Assembly: GCA_013399115.1 (NCBI GenBank)
Contig: VXAA01002186.1
Location: 555,816-619,815 of the forward strand
Direction: 5' to 3'
Length of the DNA stretch: 64,000 nucleotides
Source: Anseranas semipalmata
Lineage: Eukaryota; Chordata; Aves; Anseriformes; Anseranatidae
The stretch's first letter is position 1; each line of letters opens with the position of its first letter. The translations under genes were made by a program, and so were the position numbers. Shown here in pieces: positions 1 through 12,400 of this stretch. The notes under the pieces were generated by a model. The model saw nothing but the letters and a program-made list of their open reading frames with translations, did no database searches and had not been told where the DNA came from.

Positions 1-3000
1 TGTTTCCTTCAGCTATTTGAGCCATCTGAATCTTCAGCAGCACTCATTCATAAAGTTATGCAGGAGAATTGACTACACAGAGAAAGGTATGCTAAATTCA
101 TTTGGGGATCAGTTCTTTATTAAAGGAGACACTATCTTGTGCATTAGAAGCACAATACTTTTTCATCTTTAACTTTTACTGAGACTGAGAAAATGATTTA
201 ATCAATTGTCGGAATAATTTCATTTGCCATATTTAAGATGATTGTTCACAGACTAAATGTAAAGTGTTTTTTCTTTAGCACAAAGCACAAAACTTGAAAA
301 GAGGAAAGAGGCAATATAATTAAATGTAAGAATTAAGAGCTAATTAGTCTTCACATTCTCTTTTTACATAACCTTTTAGCTGTAAAGGGACAAAAGTTAT
401 GCTGGAACACTTAGCTACTGTCACTAACTAGTCTATTATATTCCTATAAAATATTTTAATTAATCTTCATATTTTTAAGCATTAATTTTGAACTTTTCAC
501 AGCTTAAATAAAAAAAACTTATATATAGTGTAAGTTTTACATTCAGACTCCAGAACTCAAATCCCATCTTTTGCTAGATTTTACTCCAAGAGTAAAAATC
601 CCAATGTATTGCCCTGCTTGTTCAGAATAATTACATCAATGCATCTACAACATGCATACCTATAATTTAAGGCTGAGCTTAAACTTGATACAACAACCAC
701 CATGGAATTCACACCACACTGGAACCTAGCATGAAATTTAAAGATTGCCTCATTGATTTGTTGTTGTTGCAGAATGCAGTAGGAAAGGGAACAAGGCAGG
801 AAGTTTGCCCAGTGGGGCATTCAGACTCAGCATTTCCCTCTCCCTGAACTAGGTCACGAAGCGAGGCATCTACTTCAGCATAATTCAATCTATCCATAAC
901 ACACAGACGGTAAAAAGCATTTGGAATCTCCATGTAGCTGGCACCCGTTCTTATGTGGTCTTTGTTGAAGATGAGTGTCAAAAAGTAGTACGATGATGAT
1001 ATTTGCTATTAGGATGGTTACAGATCTCTTTATTGAATGATTTCATGGAGCGGAGTTTAGACCCCAGGTCTAGGGAATTCATCTGGGAGAGTAATCATCA
1101 GCAAAGACTTAGGCTCCTTGCCACTATCTGCTTCTGGTCCTGTGATGTTTACATGCTTGGCTCTATGATGGATTAAGAAGTGGAGAGGACTCCATCTATA
1201 ATACTGGAATTGGGAAGTAGGGGCATTCTTGTTGAACATGGGGACACATCTCATTTCTCTTCAGGGTAGGCAGTCAGACTAACCAATAGGTGCTGTGCAC
1301 CCCATATTTCCAGAGTGCAGGAGAGGGATATCTAATGAATCTATGTGTCAAAGTTAGCAGCCTTGGAAAGAATTCAAAACTACTGTCTCAGACTGAGGTG
1401 GACTTTAGGCACCAGCGGGCAGGTGGGCTGCAACAGTCACAGTAGGACTGCCATGAGCCCCTGGACACCTCTGCTAGCATCTGCCTCACCTTCGAGGAAA
1501 AGAGGTCCATGCTCAGAGCACGTCTTCCTACTGGCAGTAAGCTGGAAAACATTTGTGTGCTGCAAGCAAATTAAAGGTCAAAGATGGTCTTCTGGTAAGA
1601 CATCAGTATCTCAAAGAAAGTGCTATCAGAAAGTATATCCCACATTCACAAATAGATTTATTTCTAACTAAAACATCTCAAGCCTATGATCAATATTATT
1701 TTACACGAATGGCAATCTAAAGATAAAAAAACATAATAATCAATCCATAGCTTTATCTGCATAACCCTAGAAGAATGATATCTCAGGCTGTTGGAGAGAG
1801 AGCACAATGTCACAGCCAGAGTCGTTCTCCTCCTTTCTTTGTGAACGCATATAACCAGGAATTTGAATCCGTCCTGGGAATCCTAGTCACTATTATGACA
1901 TGCATTTAATATGAACATACCTGAAAAGAATATACTCAAAAATTTACCAGTGAAGTCAACGGCAGTTTTACTTCTAACATCTCTTTAATTCCCACACTAT
2001 CAGTTATAATAGTTAAGAAAAACTTCCTAGCCATTGCTCTGAAATTATGTTTTTGCCACTTCACTTACAGTCCATTTCTTTCTGTGTTTAATCTCAGTAT
2101 TTATAATATACAAATTCATGCTGCATCCGAGAATTGAAACATTCTCAACTGCAGCGCAAAATTCTTTCTGACAACGTTTCAAAGAATGGGCACTTCCAAC
2201 GCATCTCAAGAGGCAGCAGGCAATAGAGTAGGACTTGGTATGACATTTGAGGAATGCTGTCTTCAAGTATTTGAGGGAGTCTGTTTCAGTTGGGGAATCA
2301 CATCAACTTAATATATAGCAGAAATTACAGAAAATGAGAAGCTTTGTTTAAAAGACTTTCTTCTATGTTTTGCTTTCAACCACAGTAACAAGCTGTAAAA
2401 GAAAAAAAAAAAAGGAAGAGATCTGACTTAAGCAGAAATTGCCACTTACAGACCATTGTAAAGATTTATGTACCATCTACCTTCAAGGAAGGGGGGTAGT
2501 TTCATTAACATTGGCTACAGCTGAGTTGAATATTAAGCACAAGTCCATGTTTACGCAGCATCACAGACGAGTATACGAGATAATTTCTATTTCTATACTA
2601 AATATTGAGTTTCACCATAGAACAGGTCCATTTAATGTCACAAATGGTCACAAAACACAAGCAGTAAAAACAGTTGTCAATAGTGACTTCTTAGCTGGGC
2701 CTACAGGCAATAAACCGAGCCTTTGCCCTAGCTCTCTTTGGCCTTATGAGAAAATAAAAGAATCACAACAGCAGTGCTTGTACAGATTTATATTGAAGAT
2801 GAGGTATATATTCATCACACTTACCCATACAGAAAAAAAGGTATGGATTAGATTTAGTGCATGAGCTTTCAACTATGTGTAGTTCCAACTTAATACTAAA
2901 TTTAAATGAACACCTGAAATTAAAAACAGGGGTCAAATCTTATCAAAAGGGGAGTTAAATTGGGTTCCCCACTATACTCCTTTTCTAAATATTAGTTTGA

Positions 3001-4689
3001 AAATCATTTGGTGACTCGAGTCATGTAAGCAGAGCAGACTGCCTGTGTGTGAAAATCTAAAGAAGCACACGTTTCAGTTCCTGATAGCGATCCAACATTT
3101 TAGAACGAATACTCATCACAGAAATAACAATACCTCTAACACACAAATAGTATAGTTTTTGAACACTTTCAACTAGACTTCATCATTGATCTTCATTAAT
3201 TGTCATCTAATTATCAACATAATGAATTACGCATTCAATTTTGCAGGCAGAACAGTTAACTGGTATTGCAACACTTGTGGTCAATGACCGGGCTACGCAA
3301 GAACTGAACAGTGGAGCTCTCTCTTCACAGTTCAATTACTGTCACATTATGCTGACCTTATTTGTTACGTAGTTTGAACACACCAAGGTCTATTTTCCTA
3401 GATAACAGTAGTATCTTACTGCTCTTACTGTAATAAAAGTGAATGAAAATCCTGGGAACTTTCTCAGTTCCTAAGAGTTCTGTGAAAGTGCCTTAAACCC
3501 ATACTGCAAAGGACTTGATTAAGGCTTGTTTCCTTTAAGATAACATATTTCATACCACTCTACTGGTTTTCCAGTAATTTAGCCTCAAAAATGTGCTTCT
3601 TAATTTTAAATGAAACAACTTCTTAGCAGTAACATTATAACAAGTATCCACCACAATTCTGGAAAATGGTTTTGAATTGTGAGGTTAGAAAGCTTGCCAT
3701 ACAAACATCAGTCCGGAAAATAGTGCATATCATTTGGTAGACAGGAAAGGAAAAGCTTGAACGACTTTGTGAAATAGGAGTATTGGCCTTCATCTGTAAT
3801 ACAGCTTTCTTCTTGCATCGCATATTACTTAATTTCCATAGCAACCCACAGGAGCAAGAATCCAGCATTTCAAAGAAATCTGAATTGATACAATACACAA
3901 AAGAGAAACCATGACAGACTAGGAATAGTACAGAAAAAGTCAGGGAATTTCTACTTTATGAAACACTCAGGGTTACTGAAAAGCTGTACTAGTTTATACT
4001 AGATTTATGCAAGTTACAAGTACCTTATAAAGTACTGGTTGTCAATGATTTCTACAGCAGTATAACCCAAAATATTGATAAATGCAATTTATCAATATAG
4101 TATGAACGAAGAGTCAACTTTGCTTTCAAATCTTTCCATCAGTGGTTAAAAAAAATGAAGAAAAAAGAAAAACTATCAGCAGAAACTTTCAAAATGCTTT
4201 CAGTAAAGTCAATGGCATTTAACTCTCAATAATCCTGTTAGTATAATTGGTTGTTATCTGCTAAGGCTGGACTTGCACCTCTGTTTGATGATTTTTCAAA
4301 GGAAAAATACATTTGAGGTGTAGAAAGAAGCAGAGTTAAATTTTATCAATACAGAAGGACATATCATACAAGTTGTCACAATTGACAGTCATTGGGAATA
4401 ACCAGAGAAAATGCTGATTTGCAAGAAAAGTACATTTTCCAAAGTGCTAAAAAGAAAACTATACTGTTTGATCAATCAAGCTTACAAATCCCATCTGGTA
4501 CTATACAATTTGTCCAAGGTTACCAAAAAAAGATCAAGTTGACAGCCATTTAAGTTCCAAATTCTTTAAGGGCAAAAAGCACAAGCATTATTTAAAGTTC
4601 GCAGCGAGATACCACAGCATCATATTGCAGTTGATTTACATGTTAAAATAAGCAAGAACAAGCGTCTGAGAAAAAGAACGTAGTCCCGA
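1..4689. other. AT-rich DNA, no supported gene
   Basis: Single-copy-looking AT-rich sequence with short chance frames in all directions. I see no CR1, LTR or structured RNA here. If the candidate gene starting near 5.1 kb on the minus strand is real, this stretch would be its first intron or further downstream. The only exon-like part is listed separately at 709-959. Confidence 0.5.
709..959 (-). other. Exon-like open segment, identity unknown
   Basis: Read on the minus strand, a pyrimidine-containing tract ends in CAACAAAG at about 960. An open frame then runs about 83 codons to a TGA at 709-711. The first half reads like ordinary protein (for example ASYMEIPNAFYRLCVMDRLN, then AEVDASLRDLVQ). 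The second half is less convincing and I see no strong splice donor, so it would have to be a terminal exon or end early at a weak donor. It retains CpG dinucleotides (TCGC, ACGG) in a CpG-poor setting. It lies downstream of the candidate first exon at 5063-5150 on the same strand, so they could belong to one gene. I do not recognise the protein. A chance frame or an old retrocopy are alternatives. Confidence 0.2.
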
Positions 4690-5062
4690 GTGTGACGGTA
4701 AATCCGTGCGGGAAAGTGAAAATAAAAAGCCTGAGACCCACCCTTTGGGACCACCCTGGGGGTTCTCGGCATCACCGCTGTGCACACACGTGAGCGGGTG
4801 CGAGCACGTACACCCACGCTCCGGTTCGGATTCAGGTGGGTCAATGCTACAGAGAACACCTCACGCTGTCCAAACACCGCAATGTTAATAAGACCGCATA
4901 TTCTGGTTTTGTTATCCCCAGCCACAAAACAGTCCACAGATTTCTTTTTATTATTATTGACAAGATTATTAATTATAAAATAATGCCATTGCTATACTAA
5001 ACTGAGGCAATTTTCTTGTTATCATGCTGCCCGGTTAGACCACAAAGAAAAACAGTCGTTAC

Positions 5063-5150
5063 CTGTGTGGAGAGAACCTGTGATTAGCCTGAGAAGGTAC
5101 TGGGCAAATTTCATTATTTCACGCTTACACCGCTTCCTACAGCCACTCAT
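5063..5150 (-). CDS. Candidate first coding exon of an unidentified gene (partial)
   Basis: On the minus strand an ATG at 5148-5150 opens a frame of 29 codons plus one base, beginning MSGCRKRCKREIMKFAQYLL and ending near GSLHT. It ends at a good donor, CACACAG|GTAACG (exon end 5063). The peptide is basic at its start and then amphipathic. The frame is also open upstream of this ATG into the assembly gap, so the true start could lie further up, and the start given is simply the first ATG seen. Support comes from the CpG-rich setting, the donor, and an 80-bp relative at 6391-6470 that keeps the same frame open. I do not recognise the protein. The following exons would lie at lower coordinates and I could not identify them with confidence. 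A conserved non-coding repeat is an alternative. Confidence 0.4.
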
Positions 5151-5163
5151 CTTAAGCAACAAC
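5084..5163 (-). repeat. 80-bp direct repeat, copy A
   Basis: Eighty bases aligned without gaps to 6391-6470, with 69 of 80 identical by hand count. Copy A overlaps the candidate first exon at 5063-5150. On the minus strand both copies can be read in one frame as LLLKxSGCRKxxKxEIxKFA followed by QxLLRL. Homology stops about 20 bases short of copy A's splice donor. Confidence 0.85.
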
Positions 5164-5229
5164 GTATTCCTCTGAGGAGAGCCGGACGCTTTCGCCAACA
5201 GGGGGACCAGCTCCCGCCAGCAAACTTCG

Positions 5230-5510
5230 NNNNNNNNNNNNNNNNNNNNNNNNNNNNNNNNNNNNNNNNNNNNNNNNNNNNNNNNNNNNNNNNNNNNNNN
5301 NNNNNNNNNNNNNNNNNNNNNNNNNNNNNNNNNNNNNNNNNNNNNNNNNNNNNNNNNNNNNNNNNNNNNNNNNNNNNNNNNNNNNNNNNNNNNNNNNNNN
5401 NNNNNNNNNNNNNNNNNNNNNNNNNNNNNNNNNNNNNNNNNNNNNNNNNNNNNNNNNNNNNNNNNNNNNNNNNNNNNNNNNNNNNNNNNNNNNNNNNNNN
5501 NNNNNNNNNN
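5230..5510. other. Assembly gap, 281 N
   Basis: A run of 281 undetermined bases. Both flanks are GC- and CpG-rich, so the missing sequence is probably the core of a CpG island and may hold a promoter and the 5' end of a minus-strand exon. Confidence 1.
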
Positions 5511-6390
5511 ATCGGAAAACATCCCGGTGCCAGCTATTGCACCGCGCTGCTCAAGGTCAGAGCAGAGGACTGCCTGGCCTCCATCTCACCTGCAGGATGA
5601 AAGCAAGCGGGGAGCTGGAGGGGATTCCCGGCAGCAGGAGCTTTGTGTCTCCCACAGGTTTGGTCCCACGGCTGGACCTGGAGCCACCAACTGCCCAGGC
5701 CACGGCACAGCCAGGGCTGTGGGAGCGGGGTCCTGAGGGGTACCCTGGTGTGGGTGGGCAGCTGGCTCTGGCACAGCTAACAGATTGTGGCTACGATCTC
5801 TCCAGGAAAGTCTTTTTAGGAAGCTGCATGCATTCTTTTTATTCCCTTCTAAGTTCATACTTCTGTTTTGCGTGAGAGAAGCGTTTCCCATTAATAAAAG
5901 TGATCTGCTGAAGTCTTTATCCATGACCAGAGAACCCAAAGAATACGTTTTCATTTCCCTTGGTCTACTTCCCTGTACTACATAAACACAGAACAACTCT
6001 GCCTATTGCATTAGATGGTGATGCAATATGTAATGCCTAATACAGTTAAAAGAAGACAACCCATTAAGCTTAACAGAAGAAAATCATTGTGTGATCTAAT
6101 TGTAATGACAGCATTGACCATACAAACATTTTGGTGAATGCCTTTAAAAAATTGTAATAAAGGCAAATGCACATCTTCAAACCAATTTTGTGTTATGCAC
6201 TGAGCAGGGATAAATTCATTATAGATGCAACACATCAAAGCATTATCAAACTTGCAGCGAGATGACAATTTGCGTGTGCTGTCTAAAACACAAGCCTGCT
6301 CTCTTGTGCTTGCAGCAAAGCCATGCAGCAATTGGACAGAACCAAAATGAAACACCCCCAAGAAGCCCCCATTTTAGCCCAGTGCAGGGT

Positions 6391-6470
6391 TTAGCCTGAG
6401 AAGGAACTGGGCAAATTTCAGTATTTCATATTTGCGCTGCTTCCTACAGCCACTCTTCTTAAGCAGTAAC
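6391..6470 (-). pseudogene. Diverged copy B of the candidate first exon
   Basis: An 80-bp copy of 5084-5163 with 11 substitutions and no indels. The frame stays open, but the ATG of copy A is AAG here. Soon after the homology the frame reaches a TAA (LLRLNPALG then stop). There is no counterpart to copy A's donor. On the minus strand copy B is preceded by a long T-rich tract ending CAAAATAG, which looks like a splice acceptor directly at the homology boundary. It could be a decayed duplicate, an alternative exon, or a fragment of an unrecognised repeat family shared by both sites. A separate 116-codon frame lies just downstream (6011-6361, minus) but shows no family I recognise. Confidence 0.4.
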
Positions 6471-9400
6471 TATTTTGAAAAGGCATAAAAAAAAAAAACA
6501 CAAACAACAAGAAAACAAAGTCTTGCCACAAAGAGTTTAACAACAACAAAAACCTTCTTCCATCTCTGGAAATTCCCCAAATAGCTGGTAGAAGTGAAGG
6601 TAGATACTGGAAACAGAAGTGTGCGCATCTCTTCTTTAGCTGAGGACAGAAGAGGCCAATGCAAATGGTTCTCAGCCAGAGTCCTTGACCTGCTTAAACC
6701 TTTGACATTTTAAATTGCTTTTTATAAATTTCACTTGCAGTATTACTTTAAAATGAAGAACTGAAATACTGGTTTGCTAAAGCTTTAAATAAGCATTGTC
6801 ACCAAGATCAGGGTTTTTTGTTGTTTTTTTTTTTTCTTCCCTAAAACAAAGCAGCATCAGTTCTGACGCATTTTCCTAAACCTTTTACATTTCAATACAG
6901 CAATAACAGTAATTACTGCCTAAGAAAGGGTTCATGAAAGGTTTCTGACCAGTTTCAATAAGAGGCTTTTAAACAACGTAGTATTCTGATACAACTGGGT
7001 CCAAATCTAGCTCCCATTATTTCTCTGCTCAACACAAATGACTGTCTAATCTTTGGAGTGAAGCCGCTTACCCCAAATCAAATCATTTCATTACGGTAAA
7101 ATAACGTGAAAGACAGTTGGAGAATACCAACTCCTATATATTGGTAATATACTTTTTTTATTGACGGGACACAATAAAGTCTACAGAAACATGGTCTCTT
7201 TGCACTAGAATATATAAATACTTCCTATATCTATAAGCATGAATGTCCCTAGTAATTCATAATCTATAGGTCTGAACTAAAACCTAAAGAAAAAAAATTA
7301 AGAATATTCCTATTAACATCAGAATGATCTGGATCAGTTCCTGGAAGTTCTGACTCAGGAATCAGGTACTTAGAAATCAGGGTTTAAAACTACTACTGAA
7401 GTACAATAGAGAAGGAATAAAATATACAAAACATTTTTCCCCAAGACTTCAGGAAAAGCAAATGGAAGAAGAAAGAAAATATTGTTTGTAAACTCTTAGA
7501 TTTTCAAATTAGTTTACACAGCCCAGTTGACAGGCATCCCAGAACAATACAAAACACAACTTATTTTATTTTGATGTATTTGGAATGCATGAAATGACTG
7601 GGGAGGAAATATGTGTTTTTGTTTTAAAAAAGACCAACCACAGCAGCAGTCTACTTTAAATGTAAAACAGAAAAGTTTCCCTGGATGTATGAAGTGTACT
7701 GTACAGCTCTTAATAATCAAATATTTTCTATGACGATTTTTAAACAAAGCTACAAGAAAAATCTTCTTAAAAAAATCCATTATGATGGCTTGGCTTAACA
7801 TAATAAATGTTGAATTAGCACTCTAGTTCCTTCTTGAGAAAAAATTGCTAAATACAGATTGCATTTAATAACAAAATAGAGCAAAACCATCCCTTAGAAA
7901 TACTCCATAAGAAATTAAATTTGGCTGTCATCATACTAGCTAATAATGGCAAAGACTCAACTTGCAAAAAAAGCACAGTATAATGGTTTAAGCAAAAAAA
8001 AAAAAAAAAAAAAGAAATAATTGTTAATAAGAAGAAATCCCTTCAATAAGGATGGCAATGCCTGCTAGATGCAAGTTTGCCAGTCTGGTAATAAAATAAA
8101 TTACAACAAAAACACAACAGCATGAGTTGAAGTGACATATAGAGAATACACAAGCTGATCAGCTTCTTGGAGACTGTTTGCATTGCAGGTTTCATTCACA
8201 TTATTTAAAACATTCTTCCAACTTCAAAAAGCGGAACTTCCTCCTGAACTAGCCTATGCTATTCCCTAAAAAGAGCAAATTTGAATCTTCTGAAAATGAC
8301 AATTCAATTAGTTGCCTTAACATCAGAGGGGTTCAACCAAGAACACTGAAAACCTGTATATGTATTTTCCTCGCTGCTGACTGAAGAGTCCTGCTGGAGC
8401 TCTTGTTCGTGATGTAAATGCTGAATTCCACAACTGAACATTCTATCAGAGGGTTTCTAGCCTTCTTATTTCAAAGAACAGAGATATTTACAGCCTAAGC
8501 ACATGGCAAGAAATAACAGATGGGCAGAAACAGATGGGTGAACGCAAGGTAACAGCAAGATGTTTACGATCAGCATAATAAACAGCTGCCACAAGTAGAT
8601 GACCATCATCAGATCTCCCTTCAGTTGCTCCTTGCCTATCATAAACGTGAGAGTTCCTCTAAATCACAATCCCTAAAGTATTTATTTTAATAGCTCTTCT
8701 CTGGTCTTTTACTTCTTGACTCCACAGTATCTTGTCCCAAGGTGTCCAAAGTTGGCCACCATCTGAAATGGATGCAGTAGGATTAGAGCCCTTCTTCAGA
8801 AAAATCACCGGAAACTGCAGAATTCCACAGTATTCACTGTTTCTATGAACATATCAGCCATCGCTTTAGCCACAAACAGTCAGTAGCAACAAAAAATTCT
8901 CCTGCACCTCATTTACCCAGATATAGTCTTAGATAATAACACAAACCAGTGATTGTTGTATGCTAGAATGTGAGCTGGGAAAGAAGAGATACAGATAGAT
9001 GTTCCCTTCCTCACTGCTCAACACCAACAAGCTCGGTGACGAAGTTAAATTTAGTTGTTTTAAAACGGTTATTGCTGTCCTGAATGTTATAGCAACAACA
9101 GGTAACACAAAAGCCTTTCCACTTCATCTACTCCATATTAAAATGGATGTCCATGTGGGATGTGGACATGGCCCTATAATGTCTTGTGTGGGAACAGTAG
9201 CTGCCACAGAGACCAGGACAGTTAGCAGGGGGACTGCTAATGTCCCTAGTTAAGATGATGGATATTTTTTTATTTTACCCTTCATAGCAAAAAAAGTTCT
9301 TAGTATCCCAACCTTTACTTCAGCGATCCTGTATGTAATGTTTCTTAATGTGAAACATAAAATAACAAGAGACCTCTACCCTGGCCTAATGCACTGAAAA

Positions 9401-12400
9401 TTAATTTACAACCTTCCTGCTTTTGTCCATAGTTTTTCGCTTCTCCTGAAAGCTTGCTAAGAATAATATCCCAAAAATCAAACAGCTAGTGCCGTGCTAG
9501 AGAAATGACTGCAACCTCGTCCTGTTTGCATAATACCAACACATCATACACATGCTCCACTCTAGCAGCTAATACTTTTATACAAGAAATTACTTCCATT
9601 GCTGTTATATTTCTAGACTCCATAGTTTCAAACTTAATTTTCTGTTACATTTATGGAGCTCAATAAAACCTGGTGACTTAGCTTACCAGAGCATAAAACC
9701 TTTGACCAGTGTTACAAAAACACTTCTTAAAACATTTGTCATTTGTCTGTATTATTTCTGACTTGCCTGTAACTAGCTACTCAATCAGAATGCTTTTTTT
9801 TTTTTTTTTTTTTTTAAAAACCTACTATGTGTCCTTGAAGCTTACCCCAGGGATTCATTTACACACAACACTCTAAGATGATACTGCAGACGGTCAACTA
9901 GGAGCTATGGCTGCCTCAACCTCCCACACGGTCCTCTCTTGCCTAATTAAATATTCATCACTCCAGAACATTGCAGTGTCAAACACAAGCAACCTCCCAG
10001 CCTGACCTTCCACAGCCAGCCAGAGGTTTGTGCTGGAGAATAAACAAGACTGTGACTTACCTGCTGAAACATAAAATAGCATAATGCAGTTTTCATGTTG
10101 CACATTAAGTTTTGTGCACACACTAAAATTCTCACTGCAGAACCTAAAGTACTGCCTTTAATGTTCAATATAAATTGAATCTCTGTATGCAAAGCTAACT
10201 ATAAAAACCTGCATGAGCAGTGTTATGAATAATCTTTCTGCAGAACACTAAAAATCTTTTCACCCTTATTATACAGATCCTGTTTTGTACATATGGTCTT
10301 ATCTTCCAACTTAAGCCAACACTGAGTATTCTCAAGTAAATCAAAAAAGATTAAGACGTACTGTTATCAACAAGTATATGGGTTTTGCTTGTTTGTGGCT
10401 CTGAGTTCATAAGTATCATAAGTTCACATACACCATTCATAAGAAGTTTAAATTTTGCCTTCAAGATGAATGAATTAATTCCCTATTTGTCTATGGAAAA
10501 AAATCTGGAGTTGTTATAACTCATTTTAGTTGTACTAGATTCTACACACATTTAGATCTCTATTTAATGGAAGAGAGAAAGTTGAACTGCAAAATCAGAA
10601 GGAATAAACTTCCCTGCTATTAATTATTAACCTTGCCCTTAATAGTCTATAGTTTCCATAGGTATTTAGAGACTTGATATACAAGTGAAACACTCATATC
10701 ATGTTCATACCCAAGAGAAAATTGAAAATTTTACATTTTGACTAACAACTACATTAATCTGATAAAAAATAAATATATCAGGAATTGGGTGCATATGTCT
10801 TTCAAGTATGTGTACTAGGTATGCTGCATACCTAGGAAGATGGAAGAGTCATTGCACTGAATCAGCTACAAGAATTCTGTAATCATAATAAATGTGTATG
10901 TAAATAAAAATATTCATGAGAAGTATGCCTTTGCTGTTCATTCACATATGCATATATACACATGTATATAAAACATACATACTGTTGAAAGTTTGATTTC
11001 ATAGCTTTAATAATTTATTCAGTCATCTATGAGAACCTTTTTACCCCTAGGATTTCCTATAAATAGTCAAAACTTACATTTCATCTTCTCAGTCCAGTGC
11101 TTTCCTAGAGTTTTCAGGGATCACCCCCCTACACACACCTGTCTTATTTTTGCTATCCCAAAACAATTGTGGATGCTGTAAATTTGCAGATTTAGTTTGA
11201 TTCCCTGATTACACTGAAAATTAAGATGTAGAGGTGCAACTCCAAAAAACCTCGCATCCATAATCTCACATGAATTGCAATGCATTTGGGTGAATGTGCT
11301 GCAGCTGCTACCTCAGGGAGGAGAAACAAAAGGGAGAGGCAGCAACCCAAACAGTTCTTCAAAGCCTCCACCTTGTGTCATCCTTGGCTGCAGTAATTTT
11401 GAAACAGCTGTCCTGCACCCCAAATTGATCCTGTTAAGTATTTCATATGAAGTACAAAGAAACTACCACATCGCTAGGCCTGTGGTGTCTGTCCTTCCCC
11501 TCCTAGTAGGGCCTTGCAAATATTGAGAACAATGTCTGCATTCCTGTGGCACCCTTTAGTTATAAGCAGTTACTCCTCTACTCCCCAGTATTCCAGAAGA
11601 ACTGTTGCAATTGTAATACTGGCCCAAAGATCTTCCACATAATACAGGTGATTAGCTTGCCCAATGTATGGAAAATTTAACTCTGACAAATAGGAAAATC
11701 ATTTTGGATAGACTTAGAATTGATCTGACTGGTCTGATAAAGCTAAGCTGAACCCTGCTCACCCATAAGAGAGGTTTATATATACACTCAATTCTAACAC
11801 TCAAAACTAGATTTTTCTACACTACACACTTATTTGCATTACAGGGAAATGGAAAACACGTTCCAAAAGCTTTTTTTTTTTTTTAAATTATCTCCAGTCA
11901 ATTTGAAATCCATCTAGATTTCATGCTATGGATAAAGCCCAAAGAAGCTATGCACTATGCACTTCAGATAAGATGCAGTGATCAAGGATATAAATCAGAG
12001 GGTATCACATCCATTTAACTTCCCTGGCCCTGTAAAGGAAGCCTCTGGAGTCTGCATTATGGTCTTAAAGTCACCCACTACACACAGCTGTAGATTTTGA
12101 TGGCCTTATACAACATCCCTGCAGTATCATTTTTCTTCCTGCCTCCTACCACACATTCTTTTGTGGCCATGCATACTGCCATTTCCCCAAGAAGTATGGC
12201 CACAGCTACCTGCAGCTTCAGGCAAGCTTCCCTCATCTATCTGTGTAATGCTTCTTTAAATCAGTCCCCAAGGACCAGAGAGGGAGGGAAGAAGAATCAA
12301 AGTGAATCTTAGAGATTTAAAAAAAAAGCAGGACAATGGAGCAAACAGGGAATTTAACCTCATGTGTGACCCACAGACATTAATGAAAAGCCAAATCTTT

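Larger units (their letters stand above)
4690..5780. promoter_or_regulatory. CpG-rich, island-like region around an assembly gap
   Basis: CpG dinucleotides, rare in the rest of the window, cluster here. Examples lie at 4690-4870 and on both edges of the gap (GGACGCTTTCGCC to the left, ATCGGAAAACATCCCGG and CACCGCGCTG to the right). GC content rises sharply from 5520 to 5780. This pattern is typical of a vertebrate CpG-island promoter whose most GC-rich core failed to assemble. A candidate first coding exon on the minus strand sits at its left side, so transcription toward lower coordinates is the simplest reading. The transcription start would lie in or just right of the gap. No TATA box or other core element can be assigned because the centre is missing. 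Confidence 0.5.

Noticed and set aside
2045..2266. Minus-strand 73-codon frame ending near a GTAAGT donor.
   Set aside because: Cysteine-rich, unconvincing composition and no clear in-frame acceptor.
2439..2864. 141-codon plus-strand frame.
   Set aside because: Composition looks random, with no domain, no splice context and no CpG retention; the length is not surprising in 64 kb read in six frames.
7070..7160. Strong minus-strand donor (TTGGG|GTAAGC).
   Set aside because: All three frames upstream contain stops before any usable acceptor.
8916..8975. 58-base segment on the minus strand with a strong acceptor (CTCTTCTTTCCCAG) and a GTAAAT donor.
   Set aside because: Pseudo-exons of this size are common in introns; the open frame is not informative.
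10057..10184. About 125-base minus-strand segment ending at a strong CAG|GTAAGTCAC donor, with one open frame.
   Set aside because: The acceptor is weak and the sequence has no retained CpG or recognisable protein; it was close to being listed as a candidate exon.
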